Origin: Siphonodentalium dalli
Lineage: Eukaryota > Mollusca > Scaphopoda > Gadilida > Siphonodentaliidae
Length of the DNA: 64,000 bases
Direction of reading: 5' to 3'
NCBI GenBank assembly: GCA_032622095.1
Contig: CP136064.1
Span: 273,133,614-273,197,613, forward strand
The translations under genes were made by a program, and so were the position numbers. Position 1 is the first letter of the stretch. Every line of letters begins with the position of its first letter. The notes under the pieces are model-generated. The model was not told where the DNA came from. It saw nothing but the letters and a program-made list of their open reading frames with translations, and searched no databases. Positions 24,290 to 36,008 of the stretch are shown piece after piece.

Positions 24290-24760
24290 TCTATTCAACT
24301 TCAACTTCAAGGTGGAATATAAACTGAATAGATTTGATGAGCCAATTACTCTGACTCATTTCAATGGAATGAACGTTGCTAGCAAACTCCATTGATTTAG
24401 TGTACACCAATTGTCTATTAATGACGTTGCATGCAGAAACGTTACTGTTACGGTAGGTCGTTACGTCGATCATATGCCAGCTATCTGGATAAGAAACATA
24501 CGCGGCCATGATAACACCTAACACGCTTCCACTGTGGATAGTACAGTGAATCGAGTGAGTGAGTGGTTGTCGACTGACATTTCTATGGAAAGGACGTTAC
24601 TTGGAGACTATTTTCAGTATTGGTTGTCATGTGATCGGCTCCGAAGATTGCCGGAGCTGTGCAAATTGAGTACAACCATCCATTAATGACGTTTTATGTA
24701 TGTGACGTCGATTTATTCACCAGCTGCCTGGATAAGAAAGACCAGAAAGTTATGAGAGTA
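24290..24760 (+). repeat. Pair of diverged direct repeats with a donor-like site
   Basis: The stretch at 24410-24495 ('attaatgacgttgcatgcag' ... 'gccagctatctggataagaa') matches 24680-24740 ('attaatgacgtttta' ... 'accagctgcctggataagaa') with a 20-bp length difference. The second copy ends in a strong AGA/GTAAGT donor at 24756 and has an open frame (VQIEYNHPLMTFYVCDVDL...) leading to it, but no convincing acceptor. It may be a duplicated relic exon. Confidence 0.35.
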
Positions 24761-25166
24761 AGTCTGAATCCAGCACGTGCGGAGCCAAAATGTAACATTC
24801 TATGCTGGTATATATGTTGCGACCATGAATCTGTGATTGGCTTTATGTCTTTATGCCGATATTAAAGATGTGTCAACACCGACAATATAATACAACCTAC
24901 ATACACTTCGATCGTGAACGTAGGGCGTATCATTCTATAGTCAGCAATCTTCGCAGATGTTGACCTAAATTACCACTTGGCCGCAGTTGACTGGCGGTAT
25001 CATCGCGAATTCGCGATACACATGTCACGATACGATACGCTTAATATCGTTCGATATTGTATCGCGATACATTGAATTCACGATGAATTGTTACAGCCCT
25101 CGTAATACTTGACCGCCGTTGATAGATATTTCAGTTGGTCGCAATTAGTATACATTAGGCCTGATT

Positions 25167-25567
25167 AAATAGTGATATTTCCGGTAACCCGCCCACCACT
25201 AGTCCAGACATCCGCCCATACTAGTTTTATTGATACCGTGACAAATTGTAACGCAATAACCCCCCAAAAAATCACAGTTATCGATATCTGATTGTAGTCA
25301 AACTGTGCTCAACGGTCACCGGTCTGCATTATTTACACTGGAATTTGGGGTTTGGCGGCACCTTTGTGTATACGGGCCACTTCAACAACCACGTTTTTAT
25401 TACAAATGCTGCGAATAAATACCCACAGTAATGTGCTTATTGTTTTCTTTTATACATGTACTGTGTCATCTCTTGTGCCAACTCAAAACATTAAAAACAA
25501 ATTTAATTAATTTTCGCTCACCTGCCGTACTTAATTTCCTTTTGTTACCGGAAATATCACTATTTTT
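25167..25567. mobile_element. Short inverted-repeat element (about 400 bp)
   Basis: Ends AATAGTGATATTTCCGGTAA and GTTACCGGAAATATCACTAT are inverted repeats of about 22 bp. There is no coding capacity. The ORF at 25431-25670 runs through its right end and is not supported. Confidence 0.6.
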
Positions 25568-25739
25568 TTTAGACGTGAGAGCTGTTTTGAAACTCGCGGA
25601 TAGAGTTGCGACTACATTTAGCTATTCGTTTTGTAAATTCATGTGGGAGCAAACAATTGCATCGCAATAACGACAACTATTTTAACTACTGTAAACAATA
25701 AATTCATGGATAATCGTTTGCAGTGAGATTTTCACTATG

Positions 25740-26020
25740 CACTATCTACAATGTTTTTATATTTATTATTAATAACTCTCCGATGATAAGATTTCACAGA
25801 TCGAAACAATTTTATGTAAACGTTACTGTTACAGTCATAGTGGTATTGTTGATCAATGTCTAATTAATCCAATAAGATACCAATTTGTTTAGAAAATGTC
25901 AAAGTATTGAAAAATATTATAATAATAATATTTAGACAAACTTATTTGAACTGACTTCGTGATTAGAAAGGTTGATTGACAAATCACTGTAACAGTTATG
26001 TTTACATAACACTAACAGTT
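25740..26020. repeat. Dispersed repeat family X, copy 3
   Basis: Related to 241-420 and 18519-18720. It has internal inverted tracts TATGTAAACGTTACTGTTAC (about 25814) and CTGTAACAGTTATGTTTACA (about 25988). Confidence 0.5.
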
Positions 26021-26032
26021 ATATCAAATCAG

Positions 26033-26144
26033 AGTGGTGAACTACCAACCCCTACATGGATTGAGCTGGCCGTCATATTCTGCGAATTTAACCTCCTGGA
26101 ATGTCGCGCATCTGCCCAGCGGAAGTGGCTAAATCAGCATACAG
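26033..26144 (+). CDS. Orphan internal exon, unknown product
   Basis: The exon has an acceptor (gttatatcaaatcag) and an excellent donor (ACAG/GTAAGT). Its 112 nt encode 37 residues in phase 0, starting SGELPTPTWIELAVIFCEF and ending AQRKWLNQHT, and it leaves in phase 1. It can be joined in frame to the exon at 27189. The combined sequence has a faint likeness to the middle of a von Willebrand A domain, which I do not consider proven. GC content is higher than in the flanks, as expected for coding DNA. Confidence 0.5.
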
Positions 26145-26212
26145 GTAAGTCACAATAGAAATGAGTCCCCACAAGATGGTAATAATTCCCACCCCTCTTT
26201 GGATGTTGGATT

Positions 26213-26472
26213 ATAAGCGAGATCACTGAGTCACCGCCATATTGTTTCCGCAGTTTAGGTGCTACAGGTCACATTTCTGGAGATGAAACTTTTGAATATT
26301 CGTGATTCCATATATGGATTTCATGAATACTGAAAAGCTCCATATATTAATAGAACCATGAATATTCAAAAGTTCCATATATGGAATGCACCTCCACATC
26401 TTTTACATGTAGCACACGGGGGGGGGGGGCTGGATGAATACAACATGGCCGCGACTCAGTGATCTCGCTTAT
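26213..26472. mobile_element. Small MITE, 260 bp (intron of orphan gene)
   Basis: Terminal inverted repeats ATAAGCGAGATCACTGAGTC and GACTCAGTGATCTCGCTTAT (the right arm carries CGC before GACTCAG). Internal inverted tracts (AACTTTTGAATATTC / GAATATTCAAAAGTT) give a strongly foldable element. A 12-base G run occurs near 26418. Confidence 0.85.
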
Positions 26473-27188
26473 TGACCCAAAATCTGTCTTTTTATATATC
26501 ACAAGGGCATTTACATGTACAGTATTATAGCAACAACAAAAGCCTTTTAGGTGTGTTGTTTTCTATCTTTACTAAACACTGATTTCATTGCTGGAAGACC
26601 AAATCAGTTAGATTTCGCTATTTTGTCGTTTTCACACTTTTGTTTTCGTTACGAAAGGCTATGGTTTTAGTAACTTTTTACCCAATATTCAGTCACCTTT
26701 GACCCAATTTATATGTTCATACATAACTCAATTTTAGTTAAAGTCTACTAAATATTTAGTTATAACCCAATTCCATTGGGTTACTCTGGGAGATATATGA
26801 ATATGAGATATTATCTTTATAGCAGCAGTGATACAATACTATTGTGCAAATGTATTGTCAGATAACTATTCTATTTCCAGAAATACCTATTTTTGATCTC
26901 CTGTAAAATAAGATATTTGGCATTTACGACATTTTGGAACCCCACCAACGATATCAGATGCATGGAATGCAGTTATCATATAATTTATGAATTGATGAAC
27001 ATGCTCTTTTAACACAGGACACCTTGTTTGTATCTATATTATACATAGTTCCTGACTATTATAGCTTCAGGATATAACACATACAATTCCAAATGCATGT
27101 ATGTAGCCAGCTATCCGCTAGTGATTATTGCGAAAAAAGAAGGGTATATGATAGATGTTTGGTTGATTAAGGTTTATCATCGTTTCAG

Positions 27189-27301
27189 CAGCTATGCCAT
27201 ATCACGACGGTATCAGTTTTACGGGTGGCGGAAATACCACACAGAGGGGTAATTTAATAGGGAAATGGATGACACTTCGAAATGCCTTAAAAATAAAATA
27301 A
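27189..27301 (+). CDS. Orphan exon, probably terminal
   Basis: The acceptor tttatcatcgtttcag has an optional CAG shift. Entered in phase 1, as left by the exon at 26033, it encodes AMPYHDGISFTGGGNTTQRG and then NLIGKWMTLRNALKIK to a TAA at 27299. AATAAA-like sequence overlaps the end (about 27292). The phrase PYHDG...FTGGG is reminiscent of the loop before a late helix in von Willebrand A domains; low confidence. A GGG/GTAATT site could be an alternative donor. Confidence 0.42.
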
Positions 27302-27943
27302 TAGACTGAAACCCCGATATATGCAGACTCAAAAATATACCCGACCTTTAACAGTGACCCTGAATATCACACACAACAAACTGAATTACCCGATACCCGA
27401 GCGAAAGATATCTATCCAATTTAGTTACACTGATCATTTTATTTTGACCAATCATATTCTACGATAACTGCAATAGATACACCTGTTTACTTAAACACAC
27501 CACAACACTGTCCGAAAACAAAAACAGCGAGCGTTGTGTTTTTCCAGATAGCTGTCGAACCAATATTTACAATACAGTTTCAATATGGATAATTTACTAA
27601 TTATACTGTTTATGGTAAACTCTGAACGTAAAATAATTAAAGTTGCACTTATAGTTTGGAACTTTGATTATGTAAACTTGAAATACTTATTACACACCAT
27701 CAACCACTTTAGCTGTTTGAATACGGGACATTCAAAGTTATTATGAAGGAAACAAAATAGTCTTGTTTTTATCACCAATATTTTAGCTAAAGAAAGCTCA
27801 TTTTCGGTCAAAGATATGTCAAGGTAGAAACTAATATCACTGCTTCGTCTTGTTGTTAAGTTGAACGGTGCCTAAAAATAGATTGTTCCAACACAATATG
27901 TGCCTTTAAATATTTCCGAAAGTCACTGGTACGAAAGTAGGCC

Positions 27944-28183
27944 ATGTCATGGCAGAGTCCGCTCTTCCATGTCCTGGGTCGAGAGCATGAGTGAGTGCGT
28001 GTATTATGTCTTTTCTCTTTTGTTATTGTTTGTTCACAATAAAACAAATTTAATAGGGAAATCGCATCGCTGCATGAAGAAACCGCCGAACCCCTGAAAG
28101 AAATTGACAAACTTTCACAGGTACACAATCAGATTGCCCTCACTTTTGCATCCATCGCGAATCCGCGTCTGTCGATGCTATAA
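27944..28183 (+). CDS. Two-exon mini-ORF with a 66-nt intron, unknown product
   Basis: Exon a (27944-27990) starts at ATG and ends GAGCATGA/GTGAGTGC. The 66-nt intron (27991-28056) has a pyrimidine tract and ends aatttaatag. Exon b (28057-28183) continues in frame to TAA. The product is 58 residues, starting MSWQSPLFHVLGREH, with an acidic helix-like middle (EEIASLHEETAEPLKEIDKL) and the end SIANPRLSML. An in-frame TAG just before the ATG could instead be the AG of an acceptor, making this the 3' end of a longer gene. A CAG/GTACAC site at 28120 may be an alternative donor. No family recognised. Confidence 0.42.
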
Positions 28184-28368
28184 CAAGCTTCGTCAGCGCC
28201 TGACGGCATATGACGGAGTAATGTTCTGAGGATCGACTGGACAACGTGAGCCCCGGATATAGGATAGCATGATATCACTTGACAACTGACACGAGGTAAT
28301 GATGCAAAGTACAACAACAGTGTGTTCATGATGCGCCGACAGAGATAGTCTGGCCGTTGAAGCATTGG

Positions 28369-30477
28369 ACCTAAAAAAAATTCTTAACAAGCTATTTTTG
28401 GTATCATTTTGTTAGGCAGAATCTGACCAACAACATATTCAAAATCCTCTAAAATCCGCTTTGGGGAAAATTATCTATTCTAGATGGATTCCAATATGAT
28501 TGTTAGTAACGTAAATTCTTGAATTTCTACAGTAGGTGCAACAATTAATGCCGAATTCGTAATAAATTTAAATATTGACAATGATTAGTCGTAAACAATA
28601 TTTGTTGAATTTCTTTCCCAAAATGGCAGCCAAAATGGATAAAACGGAATGAAATTTATAACTTTGTGCAAAATTTAATAGCTAGTCCTATAAGAGTTAA
28701 CACACGCTCGAATTATTCGAGGACATTCATTGCAGAGTACAAGAGAAACGTTTGATCAGAGGTGTAAAAATTATCCCAAATGATTCTCACGAGAGAGCAA
28801 TCGAAAGCAGGGTCTCATGCAACGGTTAAGTCTGGACTTTTGGGCATCCAGAAACTAAACATTAACGCAGTTTTATATGTACTTTGATTATGTGATTATT
28901 GTATTATATGTGTAATTAAACAGTTAAATGCAATTTTATATGGATGTATTGATTCTGTGTTCTTTTCTAGAAGCAGATATATATGTAGTCAGAGAAGTCA
29001 CCTGGATGTGACCAATCATCATTTATTTTGATTTCTACAACATCAAACCTGTTAAAATGCACTGCTATAAAACAATACAAGAGATATGCATATAGTACTG
29101 GGTAAAATGTGAAGATCATATTGTCTATACTTCATAATAGCAATCATGGTTACCCCCGATCAGGTGTCAAAACACGAATATTTCGCTTTTATCACAAGAA
29201 TGCATGGTGGTATATTATGAACACAATTAATCAAAAAACAAAGTAGTACCATATCCTATCTTCAATACATTCTAAACATGACGATATGGTTTACATATTC
29301 TGTGGCTGAGGCTGTGTTTATAGCTCGAAATTATATTTGGTTATATTCACCAAAACCACATATATGCGAAAAGTACTACGATTTATGCAACCGCGTCGCC
29401 GGGTTTACCCCTTATCCCTCACGTTACATATAGTTGGTGTACACAAAACCACAAATAGCAACAATAAGCGAATGTTCAACGCTGATATAACAACTTTAAA
29501 GGGTGGTCGCCTGCTATTTAGCACAATTATGTGGGTGGTATTCGTAAGATATTTTCATACAAAACGATACTGAGAACTAATATTGTGCATCGCGTGGTAG
29601 TATATTCCAGTTGTAAAGTGGGGACTGAAGTAATTTGAACAAACTTATCTTCTAATAAACTGGTTTGGCAGCAGCGTAAAAATTAGTCTGACATAAACTG
29701 TAAGATGTACCATCGCTTTGATCTGGTGAGATATGGCGCTAATCTATTGAGGAGATGAGTGTTTCTTTGCGGTATGATAAGCATTTGGGACAAATGTGTA
29801 TGGTATAATATCACGGAGACTATAGCAAATTCCTTAAATATAACTACTCTTTATACCACAAGGGTGAGCACATCTGTTAATGTGTTACATTTAATAATTA
29901 ATCACAATGCCAAATGAAACTGCCATGTACTGCGTGGCGAAACATTACTTTGTGTGTTGTATTACCAAAATTATTTTATTTTGGCCGGACAGTTGAATGT
30001 TGGACAAGCAGAAAACCCGAAATTTAAAGACGTAGACCATTGGATGACCAATACATCTTTCAGATGGATCTGTTTTAATGATATGTGTAGCTTTAAAGAT
30101 ACTAAATAACATACTTGTACATTATTACTAGTATTTTCACTCCTATGTCGTTATCCAATATGTTGCTTTCGTCGTGGCATGTCTTGGAGTTGCGGCCATT
30201 TTGACAGCCATTTCATGGCCGCGATGGTATTAATTTATGTCCATGTCACTATATTCGCTCCCGTGCTATAATTTCACACATACTTGTTTAACAGCGTAAT
30301 TCCTATGCCACAATATACCATATAATTACCTTAATAATTTACGTCAGGCTCCACACCTATTCAGGGCGCTGTAGAACATTTTCCCCAAATTAGATTTTAG
30401 CGGATTTTGGATATGTTATACACGGAAATCTTCGCTTTCCAATGATACCAAACTTAGCTTGTTAAGAATTTTTCCCG
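28369..30477. mobile_element. Inverted-repeat element, about 2.1 kb (family E)
   Basis: The left end, CTAAAAAAAATTCTTAACAA followed by GCTATTTTTGGTATCATT and, 40 bases on, AAAATCCGCTTTGGGGAAAA, is matched in inverse by the right end (30380-30477). Arms are about 100 bp and roughly 75% identical by eye. No transposase ORF was recognised in the interior. Confidence 0.65.
30132..30226 (+). CDS. Possible membrane-segment exon inside element E
   Basis: After a possible acceptor (acattattactag), 31 codons encode YFHSYVVIQYVAFVV then ACLGVAAILTAISWPR, one clear membrane span ending in W-P-R-W, followed by a weak donor ATG/GTATTA. The pattern resembles the first span of four-span claudin/PMP22-like proteins, but that is a guess. 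It lies near the right end of the inverted-repeat element, so it could be a captured gene fragment. Chance cannot be excluded. Confidence 0.28.
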
Positions 30478-31119
30478 GTATACCTTTATTGTTCAGCCCG
30501 ACAGCCAGACTAAACGTTCAGATAGTAAGTGCAACAAACGGCCAAGTTGAACTATTTATCTAACATATCCCACCAATGGACATGAATCTTTCTGTACTTG
30601 CAATATCTGACATCTGCTTATATTCCCCGAACATATACCTTCAGTTGAAAAATAGACAATTCCAATGTATACTTCTATAACTGAATATGATAATCCATTT
30701 CGTAAAGAAATGGATAATCGGTCCGCTAATTTGCATAGTTTCGAATCGGCTTGCCGTATTGTCATTGGCTTAATTGTTTTGGTGTGATAAATACGGCGCA
30801 ATATCAACAGTAAAGACAGACACCAACAATAATGTCAATATAGATGTTAGATGTTCGGCTTGTAGAACAGAATGATGCCGTCAACACCATGTGTGTCATG
30901 TTCAGCGATTAGTATGCGTTATGACCGTATACACACAAACACCGCTGACAAAATGTCCAACTGGTATAATGTTAAAATGAGCCTTCAGATATAATATGCC
31001 CAATCCGTTTGAGAACGCCCATGTCTCTAGAGAAAGTAAACCATAATACACACAATCATGTTAACGCCCGCAAGTAAACCATACTACCTAGTACCTACAT
31101 TGTACGTATGGTATATGTA
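30478..31119. other. No gene seen; small hairpin
   Basis: A hairpin GATAATCCATTTC...GAAATGGATAATC lies at about 30689-30720. A 28-nt interval at 30497-30524 has both an acceptor (tattgttcag) and a GTAAGT donor but is too short to call. Confidence 0.3.
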
Positions 31120-31268
31120 TGTTATACATACACATGCTAACCACAATACCTACACATGTTAACCATAATACCTACACATCTTAGCAATAATAAATACACA
31201 TGTTAACAATAATACCTACACATGTTATCCATAATACCCGCACATGTTAACCATAATACATACACATG
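31120..31268 (+). repeat. 22-24 bp minisatellite
   Basis: About six imperfect copies of CACATGTTAACCATAATACC with a TA spacer. No coding frame. Confidence 0.8.
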
Positions 31269-32570
31269 TAAACGTCCGTACATCGACTGGGTACCAAATG
31301 ACTTTCTCCGCTGAACACATTCCAAAGGGTGAAATCGTTTAGTACATCATGTTGCTTATTGCTCTCCTTGTAGTTAGGTCTCATAAGAATATATCAACTC
31401 GTCGGGCATTATACGTTTATTAATATCTTATTAATATTATATATTATAAATATATACATAGTATTAAGCAATCATATTGATATTCATATTCACAGTATAT
31501 GTCTGGCATGATAATTAGTAAAGATTAGCTAAAACTGTGCAAGTGTAAAGGACGGGGCGACAGCGTGGATCGGGGATGTATGACACCTCAATTTTGAATT
31601 CGGAATTGTCATGTCTTAGTCAACCCATGCCCCATGGTTGGACATTTAGACAGCAAATGAGATAGATATTGGTCTAATGTGTTATTTTTCCAACCAATAT
31701 TTAAAATGAAGTGAAAGTCCCAAAATAACGCACCTAACACAATTAAATAGAGAATATCCGCATAGTGTAGCTGAATAAAGAATTCATGTTTGCGAGTATG
31801 TGGGCATCTATTTGGCGAGCACAAATAAATTATGTTTATCCACGGAACAAATTTAAATGTATTTTATCGCATCATTTTGGTCATAAAACGTCGCAAAATT
31901 CACAGGCTCCTTATAGAGAAGCGATGACCTACTTAGCGATTTTATCTGTATAGTAGAGACTAATTAATTATGAAACAGTTTATATTCATGCGACTGCACC
32001 GCGAAATAGTCCGCTTTATAGTTTCTAATTTATGTCGGAAAAATATCAATGCATGGTGTAATTTAAAAAAAATCTAAATGATTCGCATAATGTTCAAATC
32101 TAAAACTGAGGTGCACGAGTATAGCAGTAATGTGAATTTGGATGTTTTTGCTTGAAACTTATTAATGAATTGATTGCCTGAACTTTAGCAGTAGCACTTG
32201 CACCAAGATCGACAGTGCGAATGCACCAGCTCATGTTAGAATATCGTACACTTTATAGTAACAAACTGCCAATTGCTTAAAATCAAGTTATAGACTTCAC
32301 CAACTAAACATTGAAAAATTGTATTTAAGTGCGCTTTGGTGCACATTGTTTGATCTTTTAGAATGGGTCGCCACCGATTGCACGAAAATACGTTGCATGG
32401 ATGTTAACATTTCTAAGGACGCTGTCGCTAACAACTGAAACCAGCTTGGTCCGTTTTAATGATGATCCATAACGTTGTTACGACCCTGTGACGCCACTAA
32501 CGAACTGCTGGAGGTTAACTGGTCCAAGTTCTTGTAACCTTTCTCCCTTGCATATCATTAAGTTTATCTA
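31269..32570. other. No gene seen
   Basis: AT-rich DNA. Only a 71-codon minus ORF (31609-31824) is present, without support. Confidence 0.4.
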
Positions 32571-32700
32571 TCTAGTAGAGGATGCTTTATCTGTCTTGTA
32601 GACGGATAGAGGCGTGGTTTATCTGATGGCTTTATCTGTCTAGTAGACGGATGGAGGCGTGGTTTATCTGATGGGCTTTATATGTATAGTAGAGAGGGGT
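32571..32700 (+). repeat. Tandem repeat, unit about 50-55 bp, 2.5-3 copies
   Basis: Shared text is 'ctttatctgtct(t/a)gtagacg', 'gat(a/g)gaggcgtggttta' and 'tctgatgg'. Confidence 0.75.
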
Positions 32701-32705
32701 AGGAG

Positions 32706-33146
32706 GTGGATAACAATATTTATGTTGTATCTCAATTATCAGCACGCCCAGTCATATGTTGTATGCGTTTGTGTCTTACTAGATCTTTGTATCTAGAACA
32801 ATCATGTCTAACCGTGCATCCGACTGTCGTCCCTCAGAAATGTCGACAGCAGAGTGATGCTCAAATTGCTACCAAAATTATGCTCTTACAGGAACTTGAC
32901 TATATCTATTTTCAGTCGAAATACAGTCGATTTGGACATGGAATTGACACTCGTTGGAAGACCCCTCCCCAAAATACCTGTCGCCTAATCCCTGTGTCCA
33001 CAGTATATCTTATTGAAACATACAGATCTTTATCTTTATTCCGACCACAATTGCACACCGACACAACATTCTGCAAACAACAATCTCATCCATACGGGTG
33101 TGATATTGGCCATTTTACATTGAGGTGTTGTATTTCGTTATTATAG
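32706..33146 (+). CDS. Unrecognised 146-codon ORF
   Basis: The open frame starts from GTG, so the true start is unknown. The composition is mixed and cysteine-containing (CCMRLCLTR near residue 20; C at about 93, 123, 132 and 142). No signal peptide, membrane span or family motif is obvious. It directly follows a short tandem repeat. It is longer than most chance ORFs here but has no splice or homology support from reading alone. Confidence 0.25.
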   Translation: MDNNIYVVSQLSARPVICCMRLCLTRSLYLEQSCLTVHPTVVPQKCRQQSDAQIATKIMLLQELDYIYFQSKYSRFGHGIDTRWKTPPQNTCRLIPVSTVYLIETYRSLSLFRPQLHTDTTFCKQQSHPYGCDIGHFTLRCCISLL

Positions 33147-33202
33147 TTGTATTGCCTGCTTATCTACTACTATTCGAATGTAATATTTAACCGACAATTT
33201 AT

Positions 33203-33268
33203 GTAAATGGTATTCCACTCTTATATTCAGAATATTTCTGAATACAATAGTGTAATACCATTTACATA
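33203..33268 (+). repeat. Compact hairpin (about 66 bp)
   Basis: Arms TATGTAAATGGTATT...ATATTCAGAA and TTCTGAATA...AATACCATTTACATA pair with a few bulges around a small loop. This could be a solo foldback element or a small-RNA hairpin; sequence alone does not decide. Confidence 0.5.
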
Positions 33269-33985
33269 TATACATATATATATGTGTTACAGCCAAACTG
33301 ACCATTACTGACCATTTCAGTTCGTATCTATAATCATGTTTTTCTTCAAGTATTGTGTTACCTAAAATACCTAAAATATTCAGCTAGTATGCGCATTATA
33401 GATATTAACCGAAACAATAGCTAGTTATTATTATTACACATCGGAAAATGTACAGTCGCAGATAGAAATATCACTCATTTGAGATTAACAGGGAGACATT
33501 TGCCTCAATTTGACATAGATAATAAAGACATTTATTCAAATTGTTCTCATCAAATGCAAATTCCAGTTAACATATCTGAATAACTGCTTACAGTGTCCGT
33601 TATTATATATAATAACTGGACATGTCATTACACCTATAATAACTGATGAAAGCAGGAACTATACATAATAACTGAAAATTGTAGTTAATATACATAACAA
33701 CAGACTATACATTTTAACTGTAACACATACAGACATTTATCCCTGGAGAGGCAATACAGAATCTTTTTAGTTTACAAAACAATATGTCCAGATTAAAATG
33801 TATGTGCCCACCTTATTAGCATCGTTGATTGTGTTCATTTGACCAACTGCCCAGGCGGAGCATTTCGGAAAAGACCACTCTGATAGCCATACTCATTATT
33901 TACTAGTTTTCACGAGTTCAGTCTATTTTAAGACCGGACGACCGCCTTATCACATCTCTGGAATTTGATTCAAATTTGGTTTATA
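33269..33985. other. No gene seen
   Basis: AT-rich, with repeated 'ataataactg' phrases at about 33610-33720. Confidence 0.35.
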
Positions 33986-33987
33986 GG

Positions 33988-34125
33988 CGACGCGACACAC
34001 CATGAATCACCGCGACACGCCATGAATCACCGCGACACACCACGAATCACCCCAACACACCATGAATCACCCCAACACACCATGAATCACCGCGACACAC
34101 CATGAATCACCGCGACATGCACCCC
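33988..34125 (+). repeat. 20-bp minisatellite, about 6.5 copies
   Basis: Unit CGCGACACACCATGAATCAC with C/A and G/C variants. Copies abut with no spacers, so it is not a CRISPR array. Single related motifs recur at 34430 and 35425. Confidence 0.9.
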
Positions 34126-34199
34126 ATGGATCATTGTAATCACCGAGAACATTCAATATATACATCGGGAATCGCATTTCACAGGTCTACAATTATCAG

Positions 34200-35670
34200 G
34201 GTTACAGGTCTACATGTCTCAGATCGTCATGTTCGCGTTCATCAAAAGTGTTAACAATGCAAGACAAGACACTTATCAATATTTAGTTAATACTGAACCA
34301 ACACAAATCGAAATGGAGTAAAATAGTATAAGTCATTATCGGTGTTTTCTGGCGATTCGCAATTGTTCGCAGTGATTTTTCAGGATTTCAGTTGAATTAT
34401 ATAAATCCTCTCAACGAAAGTTCACCATGGATCACCGCGATACGAATCTCCATGAAACCTGGTGATTCACAGTTCATCCCCGGAGCCTCCCCGATCAAGA
34501 ATGTTTTGATTATAACACTCGTAACATACTATCGCAGTTGTTTAATTAAATGATACTCCACTGAATAGATGTGAACTTCCAATATTTGATCAAACTGATA
34601 TGAAAATAATCATGAAATATTAGCCAACAATTATATATATATATATATATGTACAGGTAGATGATTTTTGCATACAAAATAATATGTACATGATGACCTG
34701 TGCCAATGGACTAGCACCCAGTCTGAGACATGCCCAACGGAAGGGAGTGAAACCAATCAATACAGAACTGAACTGTGCATTACAGTTCCAGATAGATCTA
34801 GCAATTTTAAATACAACCAACCACAAAGCAGTGTTTGTAATATTTTTGGTTGTTTTTATAGAGACTACATTCCGCCTTGAAATGACACAACCAATGAAAT
34901 AGCGTCCAATATGATGGAGGGAATCCCATCAATACAGAACTGAAATGTCCAGTACAGTCTGAGAGTCTCAAATATGATAAGAATATCGTCGGCGTTTACA
35001 AGAGACCAAGTTACATTATGTAAAGTGTGCAATAATCAAAACACCCAATAAGTGATTCGACGTGACCAATTTAACACTGAAAGCTTGAGTGACGCAGATT
35101 AGCGAGCGCTATATGGTGAAATAACATCATGGTGGCAGTATATCCAAACCTCATTATATATGCGAGTATAATGCGACCATGACTCATCGTGAACCTGTTA
35201 GATGTCCGACAGAAATCCCAGTTAAGAATGTTCTAAAATAAATCGGAATGGCCTAAAATAGTCTGAGTAATGGTCGGTGTTTTCCGGAGATTCTCAATAG
35301 TTCTCGGTGTTTTCCGGAGATTCTCGATAGTTCTCGTTGTTTTCCGGAGATTCTCGATAGTTCTCGGTGATCATCAGGGATTTATGTCGATTCATATTAA
35401 TCCGCTCCATGAAAGATTTCCGTGAATCACCGCGATACAAATCACCATGAAACCTGGTGATACACAGTGACTCCCCCGGTGTTGGAGTTGTTTTCTTATC
35501 TTATCTTATCGCAATCTTTAGATAATGTAACAGTTACTCAATGAAATTAAAACACACTCCCAATATTATATCAAGCTGATATGAACAAAAAAACTAAATA
35601 TTATCCTAAAAGGTGATGATTGTTTATAAACAAAATAGTATACATGATGGCCTGTGTCGTATACTATAAC
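34200..35670 (+). repeat. Diverged tandem duplication, offset about 0.98 kb
   Basis: 34320-34700 resembles 35240-35665. Anchors are 'tcaccgcgatacgaatc/tcaccgcgatacaaatc', 'ccatgaaacctggtgat', 'aactgatatgaa/agctgatatgaa' and 'catgatg(a/g)cctgtg'. The second copy contains three 30-bp units (GTGTTTTCCGGAGATTCTCG plus ATAGTTCTCG, 35276-35370). Confidence 0.7.
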
Positions 35671-35849
35671 ATTAACACATCCGGTGGTTTGAGCGCATAT
35701 GTGCCGTGTTATATAAACCTCGATAATATAATGGCGTAAGCGACTCTTGTAAATCACCAGACTAGGAATATTGAGTAATACCGACCTCAAATGATGTAAC
35801 ATTCAGGCCCTCAATTCCCCCCAAAATGCAAAGATATCATTGTCAAGTG

Positions 35850-36008
35850 AATATCAGTAAATACATGGATGGATATCTTATAATTCATTTCCCGGTGATG
35901 CATGGTGTAAATAAATGGATGTATATTACAAATGATCTTACAAATCATTTCTCGGCGATGCATGATGTAAATACATGGATGGATATCACAAATGATCTTA
36001 AATAATTT
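35850..36008 (+). repeat. Tandem repeat, unit about 55-58 bp, three copies
   Basis: Units share 'taaatacatggatggatat' and 'catttc(c/t)cgg(t/c)gatgcatg'. Confidence 0.8.

Noticed and set aside
33988-34125. CRISPR-like direct repeats
   Set aside because: 20-bp units abut with no unique spacers and sit in an animal genome; it is a minisatellite.
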